From Rhizobium sophoriradicis (GTDB taxonomy: Bacteria > Pseudomonadota > Alphaproteobacteria > Rhizobiales > Rhizobiaceae): a stretch of 64,000 nt of DNA. The first letter of the stretch is position 1; every line of letters starts with the position of its first letter. The DNA lies in NCBI RefSeq assembly GCF_003939025.1, contig NZ_RQIH01000011.1, positions 62,001 through 126,000 on the forward strand, read 5' to 3'. The notes below the pieces were generated by a model. It was not told the DNA's origin. It saw only the letters and a program-made list of their open reading frames with translations, and did no database searches. Shown in pieces: positions 16,581 to 24,749 of this stretch. A program made the translations under genes and the position numbers.

Positions 16581-16737
16581 ACCCCTCCCCAACCCCTCCC
16601 CACAAGGGGGAGGGGCTTGAATGCCGCGCCGACGTTATTCCCTTCACCGTCTCATCCGCAGAAGCGTTGATGTTTGTCGTGGGACGGTGCCGCGCATAGC
16701 CCCTCCCCCTTGTGGGGAGGGGTTGGGGAGGGGTTTC
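16581..16737. repeat. Palindromic intergenic repeat (two inverted 38-bp ends)
   Basis: The left end (16581-16618, rich in CCCCTCCCC and ending AGGGGCTT) is repeated in inverse orientation at 16699-16737. The inner parts also pair (ACCGTCTCAT with GGGACGGTG). It fills most of the 313-bp gap 16459-16771, which holds no gene. The same end sequence recurs at 28021-28058. Confidence 0.8.
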
Positions 16738-16771
16738 GCCCAGGCATCGCACAGCCATGCCCCGCAGCCTG

Positions 16772-17329
16772 CTACACCTTCACCGGCTCATAGCGCAGGA
16801 TCATCGCGCCGCCTCGCGTCGTCGCGGAATCGATGAGCTTCAGCGGCACCTCAGCCTCGGCGCGCTTGAAAAGCGGGTTGCCGCCGCCGAGGATGACGGG
16901 TACCACGCAGACCCTGATTTCATCGATAAGGCCAGCTTTCAACAGGCTGTCGGCAAGCTCGGCGCTGCCGAAGATGAAGATCGTCTTGCCGTCCTCTTGT
17001 TTCAGCCGCGTCAATTCGGGGATCGGATCGCTGACGACGCGGGCATTGTTCCAGCCGGGCTCGGTCATCGTCCGCGACACGGCGATCTTGGCGATGCCGT
17101 TCATATAGGCCTTGATCTTGTCTTCGCCTTGCGCCGTCGGCCAGTAGGAGGCCATGCCCTCATAGGTCTTGCGGCCGAAAACCAGGAGATCGCCTTCTTC
17201 GCCGAACTGCTCGGCATAGCGCTGCAGCTCCGGCCCCCAGGCGAGATTGTGGAAGTCGATATCCCACGGCTTCGTGCCTTCGAAATACCCGTCGAGGGTC
17301 ATTAGGTTCCAGACGATAAGCTTTCTCAT
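16772..17329 (-). CDS. Dihydrofolate reductase family protein (RibD-C type)
   Basis: A 185-residue protein with the YyaP/RibD-C pattern: RKLIVWNLMTLDGYFEGTKPW at the start, LLVFGRKTYEGMASYWP in the middle, then KIAVSRTM and IFGSAELADSLLKAGLIDEIRVCVVPVILGGGNPLF at the end. It probably binds NADPH and acts as a reductase on an unknown pteridine- or riboflavin-like substrate. It is not folA. The start at 17329 follows a strong GGAGGA site. A single gene. Confidence 0.88.
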   Translation of the reverse strand: MRKLIVWNLMTLDGYFEGTKPWDIDFHNLAWGPELQRYAEQFGEEGDLLVFGRKTYEGMASYWPTAQGEDKIKAYMNGIAKIAVSRTMTEPGWNNARVVSDPIPELTRLKQEDGKTIFIFGSAELADSLLKAGLIDEIRVCVVPVILGGGNPLFKRAEAEVPLKLIDSATTRGGAMILRYEPVKV

Positions 17330-17520
17330 GGCATCCTCCTTCTCGATTGTCGCATGTAGACCGGTTGCGAATAAAAAGTGGTTCAAACCTTACGTGGCTG
17401 ATAGCAAAATGCAAGCGGTTTTTAAGAGGAGGAGCGGATGAAGTGCGCCGGGGCCAGCCGGCGCTCGACCGGTGGCCGCTATAACAAGACATTCGCGGGC
17501 GTACGGTGCCTTGCGGCGGC

Positions 17521-18321
17521 TCAGTCCCGGCGGAAGATGAGGCTGGCGCCCCAGCCGGTGACGACGGCGAGCAGCACGGCAACGCAGCCGTAGAGGATCG
17601 GCTGGTCATGTGCCGCATCGGTGATCGTCTGCTCGATGCCCGTCTTGATGACGCGCAGCGGCAGCGATTTCTCGGTGACGAGATTGCCGCTCTTGAAGAG
17701 ATAGGCGCGCACCGTATGCACGCCGTTCGGAATGTTTGCCGGCAGGCGCAGGCTCGCCTTGAACAGGTTCGAGGAAACGAACCGCACGCCGCTCGGGTTG
17801 CGGTCGTAAAGCGCGCCTCCCTGCTGCAGCCGCAGGAAAGCCTGGCGGAACTCGCCGAGATTGCTGCCGTCGCCGACGAAGCCGACCGGCGTCAGCGGAA
17901 TGTGATCGATGCCGATCCCCTGATCGGTCAGCTCGAGCGGCGTCGTCAGATCGTCGATCATGCGCGAACTCGACATCGAATAGGAATGCGGCACCGCCTC
18001 GAAGGTCATCGAGCGCCTGTTCACCCAGATGCCGAAGACACGCTCCTTCTTGCGCACCGTCGCATCCTCGCGCGGGCCTTCCAGCACCACGACCACGTCA
18101 TACTGGCCGATGGCGAGCAGCAGCTGGTCGGTGTTCGAGAGCGCCCCGAAGATCGTCAGATCCGCCCCGTGGAAATCCGAGGTGATGGCGATTTCGCTGG
18201 TCGACGTGCCGATCTCAAGGCCTTCGCGCACCGCTTCGGTTGATTGTCCCGGCAGCCATTGCGCGCCGGCCACCGCCGGCAGCAGGCAAAGAAGCGCGAG
18301 GAGGGCGACAAGCAGGCGCAT
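17521..18321 (-). CDS. TIGR02186 family membrane-anchored protein
   Basis: A 266-residue protein with a cleavable or anchoring N-terminal signal (about 1-20, ending VAGAQ), a long extracytoplasmic region, and one C-terminal membrane helix (about 238-258). It matches the alphaproteobacterial TIGR02186 family (ITSDFHGADLTIFGAL, DVVVVLEGP, IWVNRRSMTF). Its start overlaps the stop of the TauE/SafE gene by one base (TGATG), so the two are coupled. The constant pairing suggests an accessory subunit of the anion exporter. Confidence 0.87.
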   Translation of the reverse strand: MRLLVALLALLCLLPAVAGAQWLPGQSTEAVREGLEIGTSTSEIAITSDFHGADLTIFGALSNTDQLLLAIGQYDVVVVLEGPREDATVRKKERVFGIWVNRRSMTFEAVPHSYSMSSSRMIDDLTTPLELTDQGIGIDHIPLTPVGFVGDGSNLGEFRQAFLRLQQGGALYDRNPSGVRFVSSNLFKASLRLPANIPNGVHTVRAYLFKSGNLVTEKSLPLRVIKTGIEQTITDAAHDQPILYGCVAVLLAVVTGWGASLIFRRD

Positions 18322-19241
18322 CAGTTATCCCCCATCACCACCGAATAGACGTCGGCCGGCGTTACCACCAGCGCGATCGCCAGACGCAGGCCGACGGCCA
18401 GCACCAGCAGCCCGAGCAGGGCGCGCAACTGCTCGCCGCGCAGCTTCTGACCGACGCGAACGCCGTATTGCGCGCCGATGACGCCTGCCACCATCAGGAT
18501 GAAGGCGAGCACGATGTCGACAGAGAAATTCGTCGCCGCCTGCACGATCGTCGTATAGGCGGTGACGAAGATGATCTGGTAGAGCGAGGTGCCGACCACG
18601 ACATTGGTCGGAATGCGCAGGAGGTAGATCATCGCCGGCACCATGATGAAGCCGCCGCCGACGCCCATGATCGAGGTGAGGATGCCGATCGCAAAGCCGA
18701 GCGCGACGATCGGAATGACGCTGAGATAGATCTTCGATTTCTTGAAGCGCACCTTGAGCGGCAGCTTGTGCACCCAATGCTGGTGGCCCGGCTTGCGTGG
18801 CGCCGGCGGTTCGTTGCGGGCAGCCCGCCGCATGGCATTGATGCTTTCGAGCAGCATCAGCCCACCGACTGTCCCGAGGAAGATGACGTACATCAGCGAG
18901 ATTATGAGATCGAGCTGGCCCACGCGGCGCAAAAGCGAAAAGATCCAGATACCGACCGTGGCGCCTGTAAGACCGCCGATCAGAAGCACAGTGCCGAGTT
19001 TCACATCGAGCGTGCCGCGCCGGAAATGGGTGATCGCCCCCGAAATCGACGACGCTACAACCTGGTTCGCGCCGGTGGCGACGGCGACGACAGGGGGGAT
19101 ATTGTAGAAGATCAGCAGTGGGGTGATGAGAAAGCCGCCACCGACGCCGAACATTCCGGACAGGAACCCGACGGCCGCCCCCATGCCGAGAATGATGAAG
19201 ATGTTCACCGACAATTCTGCGATGGGCAGATAGATTGTCAC
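18321..19241 (-). CDS. TauE/SafE family sulfite-type anion exporter
   Basis: A 306-residue membrane protein with about eight helices in two repeats. The first family motif MGAAVGFLSGMFGVGGGFLITPLL is mirrored by ILTSIMGVGGGFIMVPAMIYLLRIP in the second half. These proteins move sulfite, sulfoacetate or related anions. It is the first gene of a coupled pair with the TIGR02186 gene. No sulfur-metabolism gene is close enough to indicate the substrate. Confidence 0.9.
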   Translation of the reverse strand: MTIYLPIAELSVNIFIILGMGAAVGFLSGMFGVGGGFLITPLLIFYNIPPVVAVATGANQVVASSISGAITHFRRGTLDVKLGTVLLIGGLTGATVGIWIFSLLRRVGQLDLIISLMYVIFLGTVGGLMLLESINAMRRAARNEPPAPRKPGHQHWVHKLPLKVRFKKSKIYLSVIPIVALGFAIGILTSIMGVGGGFIMVPAMIYLLRIPTNVVVGTSLYQIIFVTAYTTIVQAATNFSVDIVLAFILMVAGVIGAQYGVRVGQKLRGEQLRALLGLLVLAVGLRLAIALVVTPADVYSVVMGDN

Positions 19242-19527
19242 AACCGACCCCGAATGATGACCGCTCCTGCAGGGCGGTTTCCGTCACGTCCCCGTTCGAA
19301 TGCGCACCTTACCGCGAAATCGTTGCCAGAGGCTTTCGATCAGCTCTGAGATGGAGATCGGTGGCAGAGATTCGCCGGATGCGCGAACGGATATTCCCGC
19401 ATATTCCGGCTTTTTTCAGATTGCATGACGGGCGGGAGCAAAAAGCGGCGAAAGCCTTGCGGCATAGTGCCGCCAGGCTGGGATTTGCTGACGGAGTTGG
19501 CAGACTCCTTTCGGTTCGCGCCGCAAT

Positions 19528-19676
19528 GGTTGCCCCTCACCCTAACCCTCTCCCCGTAAAAACGGGGCGAGGGGACGTGCCTTGCGAGATGCCAGTGAGG
19601 GAGGGAGAGGTCGCGGCAAATCCCCTTCTCCCCGCATGCGGGGAGAAGGTGCCGGCAGGTGGATGAGGGGCCGGTC
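19528..19676. repeat. Palindromic intergenic mosaic repeat (RIME-like), copy 1
   Basis: A mosaic of two GC-rich hairpins: CTCTCCCCGT...ACGGGGCGAGGGG and CCTTCTCCCCGC...GCGGGGAGAAGG, flanked by CCCTCACCC and GGATGAGGGGC. A second copy of the same layout is at 48053-48195. It occupies part of the gene-free gap 19242-19701. The design matches rhizobial RIME-type elements; assignment to a named class is from memory, not a search. Confidence 0.8.
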
Positions 19677-19701
19677 TCGCCGATCTCCGGCGCGCCGCGC
19701 C

Positions 19702-22700
19702 TCAAATCGCCTTGGCCACCTGCTTGTTGCGCTCGAGCAGCGCCTTGACCGTCGCGTCGGTCACCTTGCCGTCCGGCTGCTGGCCGATCGACTTCTGGAA
19801 GTTCTTGATCGCGGTCACGGTCTTCGCGCCCATTTCGCCGTCCGGCACGCCGGCGTCGAAGCCGTTATTGTTGAGGATAGCCTGGATGTTGCGGATCGCC
19901 TTCTTCATGTCGACGGAGGCCGTCTTGGCGCCGGTGCCCGCCCATTCGTCGGGGATGTCGATGCCGTTGGCGCGGTGGTCGAGCGGCTCCGGCTTCCAGA
20001 GATCGGCCTTGGCGCGGGCGCGCTCGAGCTGGTCGGGCTTCATCGCGTTGGCCACCTCGTCGCGCTTCTGGGCCGCATCCTTGTCACCGGCCTTGGCGGC
20101 GATCGCAAACCATTTGTAGGATTCTTCGAGGTCGGCCGGAACGCCGTTGCCCCTCGCGCAGAGGATCGCCAGGTTGAACTGGCTGTCGGTGATGCCGAGG
20201 TTGGCGGCCTTGATGAACCAGGAGGCGGCCGTCGCATAATCCTGCTGGCCGAGCGCGCCGGAGGCGTAGAGGACGGCGAGGTTGTGCATGGCGCTGGCAT
20301 TGCCCTGGTTGGCCGCCTGTTCGTAGAAGGACCTTGCCTTGGCAATGTCGCGTTCGACGCCGTTGCCCTTTTCGTACATGCTGCCGAGCCGGTACTGCGC
20401 CGGCGCAAAACCCTTGTCGGCCGCGAGCTGGTACCAGGTCGCCGCCTGCTTCTGATCGACCGCCACGCCGTTGCGGCCGTCCGAATAGCGCGCGCCGATC
20501 TCGAACAGCGCCAGCGCATCGCCGCCCTGCGCCGCATCGGCAAGCGATTTCGGCTGCACGGTGTCGGGAATGGTGATGGCGGCCTGCGGTGCTGCGGCCG
20601 GCGTATTCGGAAGGAAGCCCGATGTCTCCTGCGTCGGGCTGGACGAAGCGGCGGGCGCAAAAGTTGCAGCTCCTTCGCCGTCGAGCGGGGCAGCGTCGGT
20701 CAGATGATCGCCGGCGGTGGGTGAGGTTGATTCCGGCTGCGCCTGTTCGCCGGCCGGGGGAGCCGTTTCGGCTGCGGGAGCGGTCGTAGCGGCAACGCCG
20801 GCGTCCGTCTGGGCGGGTGTCGCTTCAGGCAGGGCCGGCTGCGGGTTTTCCGTCGCTCCGGTCAGCGCCGAGACCTCCGCCGGCGCCTGCGGCGCGGGTT
20901 CGCCGCTCGTCAGCGTCCGGGCCAGCGGAAAGGCCATGATGGCGAGCAGCACGGCGCCGATCGCCAGCAGGATCGGCCGGCGGTAGCGCGAAAAGGCGCT
21001 GACCTTGCCGGTTTTGCCCGTCTGGTCGGTCTTGCCCAGCTTGTCGGCCTTGGCAGTGGCGCTCTTCTTTTCGGCCTTGGGAGCTGCCTGCTTTGGGTTG
21101 GCGTCCACTTCCATCGCGGCTGCCTGCGCCGCACGGCGGGCCGCGGCGATGTAATCGGCGCGATCGGTTTCGCCGGGAGGTTTGCCGCGCGCGGCATTCT
21201 GGCTGGCGCGCACCCGTTCAAGGATCTTCTTGACGTCAGGCGCGCCCGAACCCGGCTCGAGCAGTTCATTCGCCGCATCCGTCGGCACCACGTCGGCAGG
21301 ATCGATCGACGGCGCGGGGTCGATCACCGCGCGTTCGGCGCCCTTGGTCTCGGCTTTCTTGCCGGGGCGCAACCGCTTGCCGAGGCTGGCGAGCAGACTG
21401 GATTTTGCCGGCGCGGGCGTCGCGGCCTCCGGCACTCTGGTCGCGGCTTCGATGGCGATCGCGCTCGTCGCGCTCATGGCCGCGGCCTGGGCCGGGGCGG
21501 CAGGTTCGGCTGCGATCTCCGCCGGGCGGATGACCGGAGAGGCCATTGCTGCCGGGGCAGCTTCGGGCGTCCGGGCGGCCTCGGCCACCATCAGCGCGTA
21601 AGGGTCGACATCGAAATCGACGTCGGCGACCGGCATCGGGGGGGCCGGCCGTCCGCGCTCTTCCATGCCGTCGAGGCGGTCGGCAATATGCACCAGCGTC
21701 TCGTGCAGCGCCTTGAAGGTCTTGTGCGTGCGTTCCTCGCTGTCGCGGCTGATATCCTCGAGGTGGCGCAGATCCTCGGCCAGCGCCGTCAGGGCCGACA
21801 TGTCGGCGGAGGGCACGCCGCCCTGCAGAGCGCCATTGCGCGAATAGGCCTCGACGACGGCTTCCGCCGCCTGGCGTGCGGCTTCGATGATATATTCGTC
21901 GCTCGTCGCCATATAATCTTCGATCGCGCCCATGCGCCGGTCGAGATCGGCGGGGATCGCAGCGCTTTCGCGCGGCTCGCTCATCAGCGCCGAAAGATTG
22001 GCGATCTGGTCCTCGAGGTTCTTCAGCGCCCGAGGATCTGTCGGCGGTGCTGCGGTGCTCTCCTCCAGCCGGGCGGCAATATCGCTCAGGCGCCCTTCCA
22101 GACGCCGGAAGGCGCCGTCGTCGATCGCCGCGGCCGGCGCCGGCTGCGGATGGGCCATCTCGTCGATTCGCCGGGCGAGATAATCGAGCCGCTGCGCCAG
22201 CACGTCGTTGACGGCGCCGTTCTCGAGCGCGTCGATCTTGCGGGAGATGTCGGACAGCGGTCCCGTGAGGTCGGGCTGCGCGGCCGTCTGCTGCGTGCGC
22301 TCCAGCAGATAGGAAAGATGTTCCAGCCGCTCGTCGAGCCGCGACGTCGCTTCGGCGTTGGTCAGATCCTCGACACGTTCCGTCAGCGCCTCCAGCCGCA
22401 TCGCCAGCTCATCGGCCGGCGTCGCCCGGCTGGCGGCATCATGGCTCATCACGTCGATCTGGTCGGCGAGTGCCGAAAGCCGGCTTTCCAGCCGCTGCAT
22501 CAGCGTCGGATCGCTGTTGGCGGCCGCACGTCCGCTGGCCGCGATCGCCCGGCTGATCTCGTCGAGCCGCATGTCCATGGCGGCGAACTGTTCGGCCATG
22601 ACCCGGTCATGCGGCTGGATCATATTGCCGAACTGCTCCATCGCCGTGGCGATGGCGATGAGCTTATCTTCCAGCGCGCGAACCGCCGGGCTTTCGCCCA

Positions 22701-23478
22701 TGCCGCCGATATGGCGCTTGATGTCGTCGAGCCGGTAGGCGAGCGAAACCAGTTCTTCCTGCAGCCCCTCTGTATCGAGTGCGGCAAGCCGGTTCTCGAA
22801 GCCGTCCCAGCGACTTTCCATGTGACGCAGCGATTCCTCGCGCGCCAGCCCGTCCATCAGCGATCGCAGATCCTCGAAATCTTCACGCAGGCCGGCCGCT
22901 TCCGCGCTGCCCGAGCGTCCGGTCAGCTGGGTGATGCTCTGGGCGAGGCGGTTCATGTCGGCGCGGATGTCATCGGCGAAGCGGCCGTCGCCGGCACTTG
23001 TTTTGATCTCGCGCAGTTCCGTGCGCAGCGCATTCATCTCGCGGGTAACGCCTTCGGAAATGTCGCGCTTCAGGTCCTGGCGCAGGTTGACGAGCGCCTG
23101 GGCGATCTCCGTCATCGTATCGTCGCCGGCGCGGAAGGCGGGTGCCGGCTGAGACGCTGTGGCGCGCGGCGCGGTTTCGCGGAGCTGCGGAGCCGGTTCG
23201 CGCCCGTAAGGCCGCTCACGACCGGCTTCCAGCGCGCGCTGGCGCTGGCGGATTTCAGCGAGCGGATCTGGCCGCGGCTCGATCGGCGCTCTGGCCGGGC
23301 GCGGCGAATTGGAGCTGGCGTAAACGTCGCGCTCGGCCGTTGCCGTGCGCGGTCGCGGTTCGCGCCCGCTGCCCATTAGCCCTTCGATGCGCGCCTCCAG
23401 CCCTTCGATCGTGCGGTTCAGCGCATCGAGCGAGGTCCTGTCGGACTGCCGGGAAGGATTTGATCGCGATCCGTTCAT
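19702..23478 (-). CDS. podJ: PodJ-like polar localization factor
   Basis: A 1,258-residue protein with the PodJ layout. It has a long cytoplasmic coiled-coil region (about 1-620, many LEDR/LSxLADQI-type heptads) and a disordered Ala/Pro-rich linker. One membrane helix follows (about 835-855, PILLAIGAVLLAIMAFPLA) with a Pro/Ala-rich periplasmic spacer. Sel1/TPR repeats come next (about 980-1145, AARQG-type units such as APAQYRLGSMYEKGNGVERD), and a C-terminal peptidoglycan-binding domain (about 1190-1255, NGFDAGVPDGEMGAKT). In Caulobacter and Agrobacterium this protein organises the growth or new pole. The start at 23478 (MNGSRSN) was chosen over 23556. It stands alone. Confidence 0.85.
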   Translation of the reverse strand: MNGSRSNPSRQSDRTSLDALNRTIEGLEARIEGLMGSGREPRPRTATAERDVYASSNSPRPARAPIEPRPDPLAEIRQRQRALEAGRERPYGREPAPQLRETAPRATASQPAPAFRAGDDTMTEIAQALVNLRQDLKRDISEGVTREMNALRTELREIKTSAGDGRFADDIRADMNRLAQSITQLTGRSGSAEAAGLREDFEDLRSLMDGLAREESLRHMESRWDGFENRLAALDTEGLQEELVSLAYRLDDIKRHIGGMGESPAVRALEDKLIAIATAMEQFGNMIQPHDRVMAEQFAAMDMRLDEISRAIAASGRAAANSDPTLMQRLESRLSALADQIDVMSHDAASRATPADELAMRLEALTERVEDLTNAEATSRLDERLEHLSYLLERTQQTAAQPDLTGPLSDISRKIDALENGAVNDVLAQRLDYLARRIDEMAHPQPAPAAAIDDGAFRRLEGRLSDIAARLEESTAAPPTDPRALKNLEDQIANLSALMSEPRESAAIPADLDRRMGAIEDYMATSDEYIIEAARQAAEAVVEAYSRNGALQGGVPSADMSALTALAEDLRHLEDISRDSEERTHKTFKALHETLVHIADRLDGMEERGRPAPPMPVADVDFDVDPYALMVAEAARTPEAAPAAMASPVIRPAEIAAEPAAPAQAAAMSATSAIAIEAATRVPEAATPAPAKSSLLASLGKRLRPGKKAETKGAERAVIDPAPSIDPADVVPTDAANELLEPGSGAPDVKKILERVRASQNAARGKPPGETDRADYIAAARRAAQAAAMEVDANPKQAAPKAEKKSATAKADKLGKTDQTGKTGKVSAFSRYRRPILLAIGAVLLAIMAFPLARTLTSGEPAPQAPAEVSALTGATENPQPALPEATPAQTDAGVAATTAPAAETAPPAGEQAQPESTSPTAGDHLTDAAPLDGEGAATFAPAASSSPTQETSGFLPNTPAAAPQAAITIPDTVQPKSLADAAQGGDALALFEIGARYSDGRNGVAVDQKQAATWYQLAADKGFAPAQYRLGSMYEKGNGVERDIAKARSFYEQAANQGNASAMHNLAVLYASGALGQQDYATAASWFIKAANLGITDSQFNLAILCARGNGVPADLEESYKWFAIAAKAGDKDAAQKRDEVANAMKPDQLERARAKADLWKPEPLDHRANGIDIPDEWAGTGAKTASVDMKKAIRNIQAILNNNGFDAGVPDGEMGAKTVTAIKNFQKSIGQQPDGKVTDATVKALLERNKQVAKAI

Positions 23479-23815
23479 CTTCTTGCTCGCTTCGACTGCT
23501 CGACCTCTCGTCAGAGCTCGATCCGTGGCTTTTCCGTCTGTGGCCAGCGTCTTCACGCGGACCGGAGCGCATCATCCGAAAGAAGATCGTCGATTAGACT
23601 TTCCTCAGGCTGAACGATGTAGCGGCATCCTTTAGAAACGCGAGACGGGGAAAAGGAATGCGGGTCGCTACTGCTCAACCCGCACCTTTCACGAAACGTG
23701 GTAAACAAGCCGTTAATATCGATGAGAATTTTTTAACGTTTGCAGTCCAACGGCCGCTTTTGGCAGCAATTGCGGCTGAATTCGTCAAACCGGAAACGCA
23801 TGACACGGCGGGATT
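23479..23815. other. Gene-free promoter region of podJ
   Basis: No coding region is supported. The sequence is AT-richer than its surroundings around 23700-23745, where TTAA-containing stretches occur. I looked for a CtrA-type TTAA-N7-TTAA pair and did not find one with the right spacing. Confidence 0.45.
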
Positions 23816-24499
23816 TCAGTGCGCCGCATCGATCGAATAGGCGCTGATGCGGGAGAGATGAATGAAGGAAAGGCCGGTCTCCTCGGCCCAGTCGTTGAAG
23901 GCCTTCTGGATCAGCGGCTGGTCCTTCTTCGCCGTCCCGGAGGTAGACAGCGGCACGCCGGCCGATCTGAGGCAGGCAAGTACATCCATCGTCGCAACGA
24001 AGCTGTCGCGGCCGATGCCCCGCAGGAAATATTGCCCGGTCATGCCGCCGAGCCGGCTGCCGCGTTTGCTCAACAGGTCGAGGAGACCGACCTGGTCTTC
24101 CCGCGGCCAGTCGGCGAGGAAGACGCCGGCGCTGCCATATTCCTTCGCCAGCTCCCTGATGAAAGCGGCATTGGCGCGAACGGACATGATCTTCGCGCCG
24201 TTGCGGATGATCCGCTCGTCCGAGGTCAGTTCATGCCAATAATCATCGGGCGCGATATTCAGCATTGCCGGATCGAAACCGGAAAACGCCGCCTCGAAGC
24301 CCGGCCACTTCGCATCGATCACCTTCTGGACGAAGCCGCTGTAGAAGATGCGCCGGGTCATGTCGGCAAGAATACGATCGTCGGGCATGGCGCGCAGCCG
24401 GTCGTGATCCGGCCGATGCTTTTCCAGCAAGGCCTGCAGCGCGGCCGCTCCGCCTTTCCGCTCTTCCGCACGCTGCCTTATTGCCTCGAAACTGATCAT
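23816..24499 (-). CDS. DNA-3-methyladenine glycosylase I-like (HhH-GPD) protein
   Basis: A 227-residue protein related to Tag-type glycosylases (MTRRIFYSGFVQKVIDAKWPGFEAAFSGFDP, then IRNGAKIMSVRANAAFIRELAKEYGS and LSKRGSRLGGMTGQYFLRGIGRDSFVATMDVLACLRSAGV). Family Tag enzymes carry a Cys/His zinc snap; I do not see those Cys/His positions, so this is the zinc-lacking branch common in alphaproteobacteria. It would excise alkylated purines, but substrate range is unproven. Single gene. Confidence 0.8.
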   Translation of the reverse strand: MISFEAIRQRAEERKGGAAALQALLEKHRPDHDRLRAMPDDRILADMTRRIFYSGFVQKVIDAKWPGFEAAFSGFDPAMLNIAPDDYWHELTSDERIIRNGAKIMSVRANAAFIRELAKEYGSAGVFLADWPREDQVGLLDLLSKRGSRLGGMTGQYFLRGIGRDSFVATMDVLACLRSAGVPLSTSGTAKKDQPLIQKAFNDWAEETGLSFIHLSRISAYSIDAAH

Positions 24500-24664
24500 G
24501 CCGGCCGCCCCTTACGCAATTGCCGTTGGAAAGAAGCCTCCGCTTATACGCCGTTCCACAATGGGCAAGGAAGGGGAGATGACGTCTCGTGCTTCCGGGC
24601 ACTTCATCGCCCGCAGATTCGCGGTCCGCGAATTTTTTCGAGAAAGATGGCGAAGCTGCAGAAT

Positions 24665-24686
24665 TTGACGTTTACGCAAACGTCAA
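24665..24686. promoter_or_regulatory. Perfect palindromic operator, MerR/LiuR-like
   Basis: TTGACGTTT, four bases ACGC, then AAACGTCAA: an inverted repeat with perfect 9-bp arms, overlapping a possible -35 (TTGACG) and followed by TATTTT at -10 distance, the usual layout for MerR-family activators or repressors. It lies 63 bp before the acyl-CoA dehydrogenase start. LiuR-type regulators of branched-chain and fatty acid degradation use closely similar sites. Confidence 0.65.
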
Positions 24687-24749
24687 TATTTTGTAAGACA
24701 GTGCCCGAGGCCGGTGCGACCCGGTCAGTCGAATGGAGGAATTCGCGAA

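Noticed and set aside
16581-16737. CRISPR-like appearance of repeated CCCCTCCCC blocks
   Set aside because: The blocks are inverted pairs, not direct repeats with unique spacers; no cas genes are present.
21688-23379. A 563-residue plus-strand open frame inside podJ
   Set aside because: Shadow of the PodJ coiled-coil region; residue composition is Arg/Gly/His-rich as expected of an antisense frame.
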